Assembly: GCA_033064195.1 (NCBI GenBank)
Contig: JARBJD010000690.1
Span: forward strand, 1-22,989
Length of the DNA: 22,989 nt
Direction: 5' to 3'
DNA from: Blattamonas nauphoetae
Lineage: Eukaryota > Preaxostyla > Oxymonadida
A program made the translations under genes and the position numbers. The notes beneath the pieces were generated by a model. It worked only from the letters and a program-made list of their open reading frames with translations. It did no database searches and had not been told where the DNA came from. Below, one piece after another: positions 8,702 through 18,900 of this stretch (its first letter is position 1; every line of letters starts with the position of its first letter).

Positions 8702-11542
8702 CTAATCATACACCCTGCTCAAGTTTGCCCCACAGAAGTTCATCATCACTTTTGATTGTGCTGTGATGTTGCTCTCATACTTCCTGTACCCAAAGTCCTG
8801 CTTCTGAAAATGAACGAAATCCATCGCATCCTGCCAGCCCTCTTCGTTCAAACACATCATTACTCCATTCTCCAACCATCGTTTCTGTGTCATGTTCTCG
8901 TCTCTCTCTCGATAACTACGGATGAGATGTGTCAAGACGCTCATCGCTGTGGATGAACTTCCATAGACAGTGAGATCATCCAGAAGGAGCATGTAGAATC
9001 CATGCTTGCAGAGAAGATGAGCAATCACTGGATGCTCACATCTCGTGTGAATCGTGATGTGATGGTCTGTCCACAACACACTTTCTGTAACAGTTGGTTC
9101 GTGCTTTTCACGGCTACGTGGTGGTGGCCATCGTTCGAGTGTTGTCGGAGTCAAATGAGCTGCAGAAGGAGAGGCGAATTGAAGAGATTTCTGAATCACA
9201 AATCTGAGGTTGACGTGATGTGCTTTCGCAGTACTGGAGGATAGTCGCTTGTCCAGTTTTAAGGATCGCATCATAACAAGAATGGTTTCGAAGAAGACTT
9301 CCTTCCATTCGCTTTTTGTTCGTGAAGTGTCTGGACAGTAGAGGAAGAGATTGTTGATTGGTGGATTGTATTCTGGCGTAAAATACCAAAAGAGATATTG
9401 TGGTTGAGAATTCGTCCTGCGTCGAGGGAGGAACGAGTCAACGTCGATTGAGAGAAACGCTTTCAATGCGGAGAAGTATTGATTTGTTGTTCGACCCAGG
9501 TTTTGGAATAATTGTGGGAGAGAGTCGATCTTGAGTTGACGTTGGATAAAAATATAGATTCTGAGAAGACTGTCGTCATCCAAAAATGTGTTCCTGTCGA
9601 TGTGAGCGACAATCCTGTCAACAATTGAGATCGTCTCTTTTTCGGAGAGATAGCGAACAAGTTCTGTGGTGCGGATGAGAGGTGGAGACGACGAGGAGAG
9701 AGCTGATGCATCCATCGCTTTAATCAGTGTCTTTTGAAATGAGATGAACGGGTTTTGGTAGTGAAGGTTGGATTTCAACAGAGACGCGAGGAATTGAAGA
9801 ATCGTGTCAGATCCGGTGCGCTCCAAAGCAAAAGGATTGAGGGAGAGATGAACAAAATAGTCTTTCGAATGTTCGAGGAACGACAGATAGCTTTTTTCCA
9901 GTGCGCTTTGAAGTTGAGGTCCAAAGTGGTGGGAGGAGGGTGGAAAGTAGCGAGGTTTGTCCAGTCTGTTCTCCATCACCCTGATGAGGACTGTGTGAAG
10001 GTGGATGAAGTCGGGAGTGAAGAGAAGTGTTGAGGGGGGGACAGCAGCGAAGAGGTTTGAGAGCCATCCATCAAAAATGTACAACACAAGATCCTTTTCG
10101 TCAATTTGTCTGATGAAGTCATTAAATGAAGTCAGGAGGGGAGGGGCATGGTGGGGTTGGGTGGGAGTGAACAGGGAACAGAGTGATCGGGCGTGAAATG
10201 TCGCTGATCCGAAGATATTGTCTTCAAGTTTGATTCCGAAAGTTCCGTCTTTCTTAAACACAAGTTTCATGGATTGGGGGCGTTGTGACAAGAAGGTAAT
10301 AAGCCATTGGAACTCCAAATCTGAGAATGGCCTCTCTTTGCCCACTCGCTCAAGTAGACGTGCAAATACGAACGCCCAACCACGATCTGTCACCTGGTTC
10401 GTGTCAATTAATTGGCATTCAAAATTCTCATCAGGACAAGCAAGACGAAGAGAGGAGTAGAATTCATCTGACATTTCTTTTTGAATGTCGTTGTGCATTT
10501 GCTGAATTTCAGGAACGAGTGATTCTGGGTGATCTGTTTCGAAGTAAGCATGGAACATAATCAGGAACGAGATGAAACAGATGACACCAGGGTGACCAGG
10601 GAAACACCCCGGATGGCCAAAAAGATGTTTTAAATATGGTTTGATTTCAGTGAACAGAGAGCTTGTAATGTTTGAAATACGCTGTAAGAACGTCGATTGG
10701 TCCGGTTGATCGTCGAGGCGATCGACAACGTTCTTTGGAGTGAAAAAACTGAGGACGTAGTACACAAGTGATGTGACGTGAGAGTGGAGTTCCATTGTTT
10801 GATTGGAGAATGAAATCTCGTGAGGATTAAGTGTTTTGAAGAACTGAGACAAGAATCCTGTCTCAGCAATTGATAAAGTGAATTCTAGCGGTGAATTAAA
10901 ACGGATTTTATCGAAAAATGCCACGAGAGTAGTTTTAAGGGTGATATTCGGAATTGACAGGAGTTTGAGGAGAGCTGAGGTGAACGATGAGAAGTGTGGA
11001 GATTCACAAGGAATAATGGAATTGAGAGACATGGCAGGGTCGGTTGGGTGATGGGTGAGATGGATGTTTGTGTATTGAAGGAATAAAAGGGCATGATGAA
11101 CTTCATTCGGTGATAGTTCCTGTCCATTGTTTACACGATTGAACAGTGAGAGACATCCTTGTCGGAGATCATCCAGTCTAATCGAATTTTGTAGGACTAA
11201 CCTCCAATCAGACGTGAGGGAGGTAAGAAGACGGGTATCATCATCCACCAGATCGGACTGTTCTTGTTTTGTTTGTCCATTGATTCGCCTTCTTCTTAGC
11301 TCGTATTCCTGTATCTGCTTCGAGAGTCGGATATATGTTCGTTCATAGACAGGAGTCGATTTTAGTTTGGGATTGGATGAGATAGCAGATGATTCAATGG
11401 ATGATTTCGAGCTCGTTTTTGGTTGGCCATCGTGTGGAGTATTTTCAGCATGCGGATCAGAATTCGAAGATAGAGCACATTTTGGTGGAGGACTATGTTG
11501 TGAATCATTGCGCTTTTTCCTCAGTTTGTGCTTGGGAGGCAT
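8702..11542 (-). CDS. Large helical protein of unknown function, 946 residues, intronless
   Basis: A single open frame from ATG at 11542 to TAG at 8702. The N-terminus (MPPKHKLRKKRND) is basic and the first 75 or so residues are Ser/Pro-rich and probably disordered, so a nuclear signal is possible. The rest is dense in Leu/Phe amphipathic segments, resembling an alpha-solenoid. No catalytic motif, signal peptide or convincing membrane span was recognised. Near residue 720 the motif LFWYFTPEYNPPINNLFLY resembles SFWLFFTPHISDTFDLFLY in the plus-strand gene at 15950-19260. The segment HGFYMLLLDDLTVYGSSS also resembles a C-terminal segment there, so the two are probably distant paralogues. It is the only long gene in the window other than the CLC main frame that shows no break and no intron. 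No function can be assigned. Confidence 0.8.
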   Translation of the reverse strand: MPPKHKLRKKRNDSQHSPPPKCALSSNSDPHAENTPHDGQPKTSSKSSIESSAISSNPKLKSTPVYERTYIRLSKQIQEYELRRRRINGQTKQEQSDLVDDDTRLLTSLTSDWRLVLQNSIRLDDLRQGCLSLFNRVNNGQELSPNEVHHALLFLQYTNIHLTHHPTDPAMSLNSIIPCESPHFSSFTSALLKLLSIPNITLKTTLVAFFDKIRFNSPLEFTLSIAETGFLSQFFKTLNPHEISFSNQTMELHSHVTSLVYYVLSFFTPKNVVDRLDDQPDQSTFLQRISNITSSLFTEIKPYLKHLFGHPGCFPGHPGVICFISFLIMFHAYFETDHPESLVPEIQQMHNDIQKEMSDEFYSSLRLACPDENFECQLIDTNQVTDRGWAFVFARLLERVGKERPFSDLEFQWLITFLSQRPQSMKLVFKKDGTFGIKLEDNIFGSATFHARSLCSLFTPTQPHHAPPLLTSFNDFIRQIDEKDLVLYIFDGWLSNLFAAVPPSTLLFTPDFIHLHTVLIRVMENRLDKPRYFPPSSHHFGPQLQSALEKSYLSFLEHSKDYFVHLSLNPFALERTGSDTILQFLASLLKSNLHYQNPFISFQKTLIKAMDASALSSSSPPLIRTTELVRYLSEKETISIVDRIVAHIDRNTFLDDDSLLRIYIFIQRQLKIDSLPQLFQNLGRTTNQYFSALKAFLSIDVDSFLPRRRTNSQPQYLFWYFTPEYNPPINNLFLYCPDTSRTKSEWKEVFFETILVMMRSLKLDKRLSSSTAKAHHVNLRFVIQKSLQFASPSAAHLTPTTLERWPPPRSREKHEPTVTESVLWTDHHITIHTRCEHPVIAHLLCKHGFYMLLLDDLTVYGSSSTAMSVLTHLIRSYRERDENMTQKRWLENGVMMCLNEEGWQDAMDFVHFQKQDFGYRKYESNITAQSKVMMNFCGANLSRVYD

Positions 11543-11547
11543 TGGAG

Positions 11548-12712
11548 ATGGATCGAACCGTTGTTGATGTAATCTCAGTCTTGAGTCCTAACAATTTGTC
11601 GACTCTGTCTGATTCACAAATAGGATCGATCATCAGCATACTCTCTCACGAAATCTCCAACTGCTCACTCAAACACAATCAATTGATTGTTTTAGGCATC
11701 TTCTAATAAGAAACGACTTGTCTCCCAGCTGTCTGAATGTTCCGAGAATGTTCTAACAAATCTCCACAGATATCCCTTGTTTGTGTGGAATGATCCTGAA
11801 CCATCGAAAGATTCTGATGATTCTCTGCTACAATTCGAGACGATGAAAACAATATCATCGTTTGTCGCTTCTAAATGTGAATCTGGAGAGAAGATCGAAT
11901 GGAATGTCCCGCCTCTCACTGCGTTTTCTTGACTTGATTTCTCAACTGTCCTTGTCAAACTGCCTCCCCAAACACTTTGTTCAGAATTATCGAAATGATC
12001 AGATTTCATCCATCCTTCACCATCTCATCAATCATCTCGTCAGCAATGGCCATCTGATTACCCACCATCCTTCTCCGATAGCATGTCCTGCCTTTCGCTG
12101 CTTTTTCTTGACTTGATTCGTCAACTTTCCTTGTCAAGCTGCCTCCCAAATCGCTTTGATCAGAATTATCAAAATATTCAGATAACATCCATCCCTCACC
12201 ATATCCTTCAATATCTCGTCAACATTGGCCATGTGGTTTCCGTCTGTGAACTCTCCATGTTGAAAATTCAAGTCACCACTGCTCTCGAGGCTTTCACCAA
12301 CAAACTGCCACAAAGTGGTTTCTACGACGATTTAAATGGGATAACAATCCTTGTATCCTATTTTCTTTTCTTTGTGGAAGACAGAGGCAATGCAAATCGC
12401 ACCATTTGACTGACTGACTCAGAAGCCGATCCTCACTCACCGCAGTTCACAAAATTCATCAAATTTGTCGATTCTGAGCTTGTCGAGGTGAGACAATTGC
12501 ATGATCCAGATTTATTCGAAGAAGCGAAGTAGACCTCGTCGTGGAAGGAGCTTCTGTAGAAAGGAGCAGGCGGAGAGGAAGTTGAGGTGTGTCTTCATCT
12601 TTTTGGACTTCGTTTTTCAGAATGATACATCGTTCCTCAAATTGTCCAACTTCAGACAGACACTTCTCCCCCTCCAAGCGAAGTTCCAACATCTGGTTTC
12701 GTCGAATAGGAG
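11548..12712 (+). pseudogene. Decayed partial copy of the helical-protein gene at 16.0-17.3 kb
   Basis: Nucleotides 11789-11900 are almost identical to 16317-16428 (gatcctgaaccatcgaaaga onward). Similarity extends from about 11548 (DVISVLSPNN against DIITGLSPES) to about 12710 (SFLKLSNFRQTLLPLQ against SFLKQPFFRPTLLSLQ). Relative to the fuller gene, about 260 bp are missing at 11906 and a unit of about 179 bp is tandemly repeated (from 11924 and again from 12103; LDLISQLSLSNCLPKHF then LDLIRQLSLSSCLPNRF). A 40-nt GT-AG intron (11689-11728) is phase-consistent between LKHNQLI and LSECSENV. Several frames are broken, so no full product is expected. It begins only six bases from the start codon of the divergent 946-residue gene, so it has no promoter space of its own. 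Confidence 0.8.
11924..12281 (+). repeat. Tandem duplication of about 179 bp inside the relic copy
   Basis: The sequence ttttcttgacttgatt recurs at 11924 and 12103, followed in both cases by a diverged version of the same coding segment (LS-L-S-CLP-F-QNY). The fuller gene has it once (about 16705-16850). The right edge of the second unit is approximate. Confidence 0.7.
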
Positions 12713-12947
12713 TTGTGAATGAGCATCATTCGGTGGCTGAAGACTTGATTTGGTGACTCGTTATCGAATTGGACACCTTTCAGACTCCTTCGTTTTCTCA
12801 CTCTTTCGAAATGATACAGTTCAATAGATTGCCATATTTTGATGAAACCCAAATTATTGGTTTCACATGAACGAATGATCTCGGACAACATTTAGAATAA
12901 ATGATGAGAGAACAAATAATATAAGCTTAGAGTTTCAAAAAATTGAA
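12713..12947. other. Convergent 3' intergenic region
   Basis: Lies between the end of the plus-strand relic and the stop codon of the minus-strand HECT gene. AT-rich; no coding signal recognised. It probably contains the HECT gene's 3' untranslated region. Confidence 0.4.
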
Positions 12948-15255
12948 TTAATCATTGGGCCGGACTTTCTGATCTATTGCCTTCATAATCATAATTTTCA
13001 TGATGTCAGAATCCTCCACTTGAGGAATGTCAAGACGATTGAAACACATGTGCCCCTCGGGCATCACTGGATTAGTGGTTGGGAGGAGTTTTAGGTTGAA
13101 CCCTCCTGTTGAGCTAGTCGGGCTTGCTTTCATATCCTTGAAGCCTGTTGGAGGAGCATTCGTCAATCCTGTGCCAAGGCGAAGGACTTTATTCCTTTGT
13201 TCGTTGTCGAATGCGTCGATCACATCCCAAAATGCAATGGCAACTTTATGAGTGGCAGAGAAGGAACCTGAATAGTGTGTGTTCTTTTTCCAATCAGCAA
13301 CATCAAGCTCTCCCTTCCCACACACCTGGTTGGCGAGTTGTGCAGGTGTGAGGAGGCGAAGGATCGATTCAGGGACGAGGGTGTGTAATTCTGTTCGCAT
13401 GGCAGTTAACAGGGGCGTATATTGATTTAAAATAGCGAGACATGCTAGGTCAACGTAATCTTGAATTTCCCATTCTTTGACAAGTGTATTCTCGCCGTTT
13501 GGGATGAGCGGAACGTTTTGTTCATTTATCCGGACGGTGAATGTTTGGGTTGAATCAACATAGTTCTGAGTGCGCATTGTTTGAAATGACTGATATAGGT
13601 CATTCTGAATGAACTGGAGGTCTGACGGGTGAAGCGGATAGCCGAGGAGTTGTCTCCAGATGAAGTCGTTGAATCGAAACTCCACAAAAAGTCCCTCCAG
13701 AAGACATTTTCCAATCAAAAGGCCAACAAATTTGTAAAACTGAAGGTATTCGGGTCGTTGAAACTGAGATTCATTGGAAATCGTCAACTTTCCATCAGCG
13801 CCTTTATCGGGAATGAATAACAGTAATTCGGCTGGATTAAGCAACTTGCCGGTGATTTCTGAGAAAAACCATCTTTTGATGCCATTAACATCGACTCCAG
13901 TTGTGTTGTCGATGTTCACGTACCATGGTTGTTTGATTTGGGCGAGAGAAACTCTGGAGATAATTTTCATGCATTCCACAATATCAACGTCGTTTGGAAA
14001 CATGATACTGTACTTATTAGTCAGATCTTTCGGTTTTATCGCATTGAGCTGTGTGAGAAACAGATTGTGTTGTTCTTCTGGACTCTTTGCAAATGTCGGC
14101 TGGAACGGCCGAGTGGCAGGTGAAGGAACATGTTCACGTGGTTGTGGTGGGGCGGGAGTAGCTTCGATAAAAGGCTTTAAGAGCGGGTGCTCTGTGAGTT
14201 GTTGTGAGGAAGGTCGTTGCTTATAATCCTGAACATTGACGGATGAAGATAGAAGAAAACTCAAACAAATGTCAGCATTTCTTCGATCAGTCCTCTGAGG
14301 CGAGCATCAATCGATGTGGGAACGGTGGGAGACTGTCCAGATTTGAAGATGTTGCTTGCCCACAGGGCTGAAATACCAGTGTAATAATGTTCTCCTGTGG
14401 CAAGTTCCCATGCCAGAAGACCAAGAGCCCAAATGTCAACTTTTGAATTGTATCTGGAAAGGAAGGGGTCGGAGATTTCAAAACATCATCGCGTGAAGAA
14501 GGAACAGACATTCCGCCTTCTTGATATGTCTCAGGAGCACGGTGCGGTTTTTCAAAAGGAAATGGTTCACCGACTGTATCATCGTCATCCGTGCAATCGC
14601 ACGCTTTGGCGTAGAAGAAATCAGCTGTATGGAGGGATGGAGACGAATGAGAAGTCAATACCGATTTTAGCTGGGCCAGATGATGGGAGATATATAGACT
14701 GTGAGACAAGGTTGAGGTGAGCATGTGTTTTGTGGATTTCACTGAGTGATTGAGCCACTTGCGCAATCACTTTCAGGCATTCCTAAGTGATAATAATCGA
14801 AATATTGGATGATCCACACATCTTTGGACCATTTCTTTGGTTTGTGAGAGCGCATCAAGAGTTTGAGATTTGTGCGATAGTCCACAAGCATGTCAGCTTG
14901 ATAATCATCTCCATCAACTATGACATGGTCGTACTGAACAACAACCTCAGAAGGAAGATCTCTGATGGTTGTTCTCTCGTCTTCAAGTTCTTTTAAGTGG
15001 GATGATGTCGCTTGAGACGTGTACCTTTGTAGTCTGATGTCGTCCGGACCATACTGAAATGCTTCAGTTGTGGATCGATCATTGCTGTAGATTACGACCA
15101 AAGAAAGATCTAGAGGCAAAAGTACAGAACGAGTGGTGCACACAATCCTCATATGACATTGTCAAAACAGGAGTAAATTGTGTGGTGGGGAGATCAATTT
15201 GAACAAACATTTTATTCATTGAGGAAGATGAAAGGAACAGTGGCAAAGTCTCCAT
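12948..15255 (-). CDS. Pseudokinase-HECT E3 ubiquitin ligase fusion, six exons
   Basis: Phase-consistent exons: 15255-15131, 15084-14820, 14782-14662, 14624-14510, 14453-14267 and 14228-12948, with GT-AG introns of 46, 37, 37, 56 and 38 nt; about 697 residues with no break. The kinase-like domain (about residues 80-290) shows VVVQYD, LSEIHKTHAHLNL (HLN where kinases have HRD), KIADFFYAK (DFF for DFG, rebuilt across an intron), HRAPE, SKVDIWALGLLAWELATG and DYKQRPSSQQLTEHPLL. No glycine loop or ATP lysine is apparent, so it is a predicted pseudokinase. The HECT domain follows in the last exon: WFFSEITG, YLQFYKFVGLLIGKCL, YSGSFSATHK, PPTGFKD and the thioester cysteine in GHMCFNRLDIP (about residue 666). 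The kinase C-terminal helix and the HECT domain share one exon, so the fusion is real. The role is presumably ubiquitin transfer with the pseudokinase as a binding or scaffold module. Start at METLPLFL is the first ATG in frame; an upstream exon is possible. Confidence 0.85.
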
Positions 15256-15593
15256 ATCTTCGAACAAGATTTCGATATAAGCCCCAAATCGCCTGAATGA
15301 TCAAAACACAAGAATCAGAACCATCCATAAAAGAAAAATCCGAAAAGAACATGGGAAGGAGGGAGAGAATGACAAAAATGACGAAAGTCGAGAATAAAGG
15401 AAGAAGTGAAAGAAGAACGAGAAAGACAAACACAATTTGAAGTGACCACCACCGAAAAGAAGAATGTTTTCCACCATCACTCGACAAACAAATTCAAATC
15501 ACAAGAGACACAAACACAATAATAATCAATCATAAAGCAACATTCAACCTAAAGAACAACAAAATTAACAACAATCAACCAGAAAACAACATT
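15256..15593. other. Upstream region of the fusion gene
   Basis: A- and AG-rich on the plus strand (T-rich on the coding strand of the fusion gene). A minus-strand frame with a hydrophobic run exists (15487-15212), but it follows the base bias and does not join the downstream frame. Likely promoter and 5' leader of the fusion gene. Confidence 0.35.
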
Positions 15594-15894
15594 TCAAAAA
15601 CAAACTTCGCGAGCCAGAAGAACTCCACGAGATCTGTGATCTAGAACTATCTCCGCAAGCTACTGTCCTCCCAGTTTCATCACAATCACTTTTATGTTCC
15701 CCTTCGATGTCAATTCTTTCAGTCTAACAATTCCCGGATGAACGAATTTTCGAAGTCGATTAACTTCACAATCTATTCGTTCCTTGTCTTTAGCTGTCAC
15801 AGATGGCATCATCTGTCCCACATAATGTTTCTCAGTTTAATTTTTTTATCAATTCAACAACACTTCCGAAGCCTCCAGAGCTGATTGTTCTCAT
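15594..15894 (-). pseudogene. Relic of a protein kinase N-lobe
   Basis: The minus-strand translation gives ISSGGFGSVVELIKK (glycine loop), then after a frame change KHYVGQMMPS (ATP-lysine strand region), CEVNRLRKFVHPGIVRLKEL (helix C and beta 4), IKVIVMKLGGQ (hinge), an in-frame stop, and LAEIVLDHRSRGVLLARE (helix D). This covers roughly the first third of a kinase domain; no C-lobe follows. It resembles NEK/polo-like N-lobes only generally and no subfamily is claimed. It sits directly upstream of, and on the same strand as, the pseudokinase-HECT gene, but it repeats N-lobe elements already present there, so it is a separate fragment. Confidence 0.65.
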
Positions 15895-15949
15895 GAACAA
15901 ATTTGAACAAGTTCGAGAATAAGAGTCATCATTGAATAGCAAAATGAGA

Positions 15950-18900
15950 ACATACATTCATCGAGGACCTCGATAACATCCGTCTTTTCAAATGGTACGT
16001 TCTTTGGGAGGTCTTGAAGACAGATCTAACCATTCCTGATATCATCACGGGTTTGAGTCCTGAGAGTTCGTATTTTCTGTCGGATTCACAACTCAGATCG
16101 ATCATTAGCTTTGTCTCTTACAATATCTCGAAGTAATCCAAATCAATCTCGACCATAACGCCAAAATCAACTCGTCTTCTTGAATTTCCACTCTCGCCCA
16201 ACCAATAGATAATATTATGAATTCTTCTCCAAAGAAACATGGACAAACAAAGCTTCCTAAATGTTCTGAAGATGTTCTTGCAAATCTCCACAGATATCCC
16301 TTGCTTGCATGGAATGATCCTGAACCATCGAAAGATTCTGATGATTCTCTGCTACAATTCGAGACGATGAAAACAATATCATCGTTTGTCGCTTCTAAAT
16401 GTGAATCTGGAGAGAAGATTGAATGGAAAGTCTGCATTCCTTTTGATCTCATTTTTGATTTATATCAGGATTTGATGGAATGGTTCGTGTGTGCTGTGAT
16501 TGGACTTGAATCGAAAGCTTCGTTGTGCGGTGACTTGTTTAGTTTCGATTGGGACGATGTTGTTGTGGATTCGTTGGGAATAGCTCGGATTAGTTTGCCT
16601 CTTCTGATTCGCTTTCTTCATATTCAGATATGTTCAACTCCCCTACATGTTCATCACCTCCCCATTCCACACAATCCTTCTCCGACAGCCTGTCCTGCCT
16701 CTCTCAACTTTTTCTTGATTTGATTCGTCACATTTCCTTGTCAAACTGCCTCCCCAAACACTTTGATCAGAATTATCGAAATGATCAGATTTCATCCATC
16801 CTTCACCATCTCATTCATCATCTCATCCCCACTGGCCATTTGGTCCCCACCTGTGAAGCTTCCAAGTTCGAAGAAATTATCAATGGATTTGCCACCGTCT
16901 CTACAGAAATCATTGAAAATGATCACAGTTTCTTCGATGATTTGATGTGGATGATTCGTCTTTTCTATGCTGTTGTTCTCTATCTGGAAAATGAAGGCTT
17001 GGTCCATCACGCTGTTCGACTAACTGAGACAGAATTCAATCCTTTCTCTAAAAACGTCTCAAATTTCTCAATGTTGCTCGATTCTGAGATCAAAATACTT
17101 CGGAGGGACTTTGATGCAGCCTTGTTTGAAGAAGCAAGACGGATTTCGTCGTGGAAGGAGCTTCTGCGGAAAGTGGCAGGCGGTGAGAAGGTTATGGTGT
17201 GACCTCTTCCCTTTTCAAAAATTGTCATTTTTTCAGGATGATCGATCGTTCCTCAAACAACCCTTCTTCAGACCGACGCTTCTCTCCCTCCAATCGAAGA
17301 ACCAAAATCTGGCTTCATCGATGGAGGAATCAGAGGACAGTTCGACGACATCTTTGCAATCCTCGCACTCTTCTCCCAACACCTCTCTCGAGACACACGT
17401 CAATTCTTCCCTTCGAACTCTCTCTTCGTCACCACAATTCAAACAAGAATCACTCCGACTTCTGACCATCCTTCACTCTCTCCTCACCTCCCCTCTCACT
17501 CCTTCTCATACCAACCAGACTTCAGCGAACAACTTCTCACACTTGTCCAACCCGACGACATCAGTCTCACAGAGCGATTCCACTCTTCCCTCTTCGACGA
17601 GACAGACAACGAGAAACTCGCTCGTTCGCTAGTTCGCTGCAAATCTGTCTGTGGACTTATTGGAGCAGAGAAATGCATTCTCGACATCGCTATCTTCATC
17701 CATCGTACAGTCTCTGTCCTCGGCACTTCCAACTCTCTGATTCGCGCGGCTGCGTTTTCACTCCTTCGATATCTTGACGGCACGTCGTTTCTCATCCCCC
17801 TTCTGCCTCGTTTGTGGAATCGACTCCGCTCTGCCTTTCGTGATGGTCACCCTGAAGAACAATTGGCTCTTATTCGACTTTCAGCAAGATGGATCATGGA
17901 CCAGATGGGCGAAAGTTGTTTGCCACCTTTTCCTGCCGCCGAGTTTGATTGGGATGGACTAATCTCTGCCGATTTGAGTGACATCAATGCATTTATCTTC
18001 TCCGTCCTTCTGATCATGTTCCTCCAACTTCGTCCGATCAAAGAACAGATTGGGAGAGAAAAAACACTCTCAATCATTCTTTCGTTCGAACGGCACCAAC
18101 AAGCAGTCTCTCGAATCGTCTCCATTTTCGACGAAATCCAGCTACAACAGGATGATCCCGAGGATGATCTGGATCTCATTTCGTATTGTCTTCTGATCTC
18201 ACTTCGATTCAATTTTGACTTTCCTTCAAATCTCACAAAATTCCTTACTCAACAGCCTGAAATTGATATCCATACTCTTCTTCCTCACGAGAACAAAGTT
18301 ATCTTGATCTGCCACTCCTCTCTCAACCCACACAAGCCACACCAGCCTCCTCTCGACTTCCTCTTCGAACGAACACTCCGAATGAACCCTCTCGACTTCT
18401 TCCTTCATCACAGTGAACCAGATGCTGACATTTCGACATCTCTCCTCAACACTTCGTTGTGTGGGTTTCATGCACTCTGTCGACGAGGAGTGCATTTTGA
18501 TCTGATGGGCTCAGACGCTGTGAGATGTGGCGAACACCCGATCAACTCGTTTTGGTTGTTCTTCACTCCTCACATCTCTGACACTTTCGATCTCTTTCTT
18601 TATTTCCCACCACCACTCGTCGTTCGATTCTTCCTTCCCATTCTGTCATCTTCGTCGAATCCTTCCTTTCTTGTCGAACCTTTGAGAGCGATGATGATCA
18701 CACTCCTCGTCACAACAGCACCGTTCGGTGACTGCCACAGTCTGAAGGAGTTGTATCGATCAGTTCGCCAGCTGAACAGAACGAGTTGAGACAGTTCACA
18801 TGAATCGATTGTCTTAACTGGGTGTGAGTCTCTGGAATGGATGAACGTCCCAACTGGATTCGAGTCTGCTCTCGCTCACTCGAACGCATTTGTGTCTTTC

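Noticed and set aside
11689-11710. A 22-nt intron in the relic copy
   Set aside because: A 40-nt version with the same donor and a better acceptor (TCCCAG at 11728) has the same phase and fits the other intron lengths.
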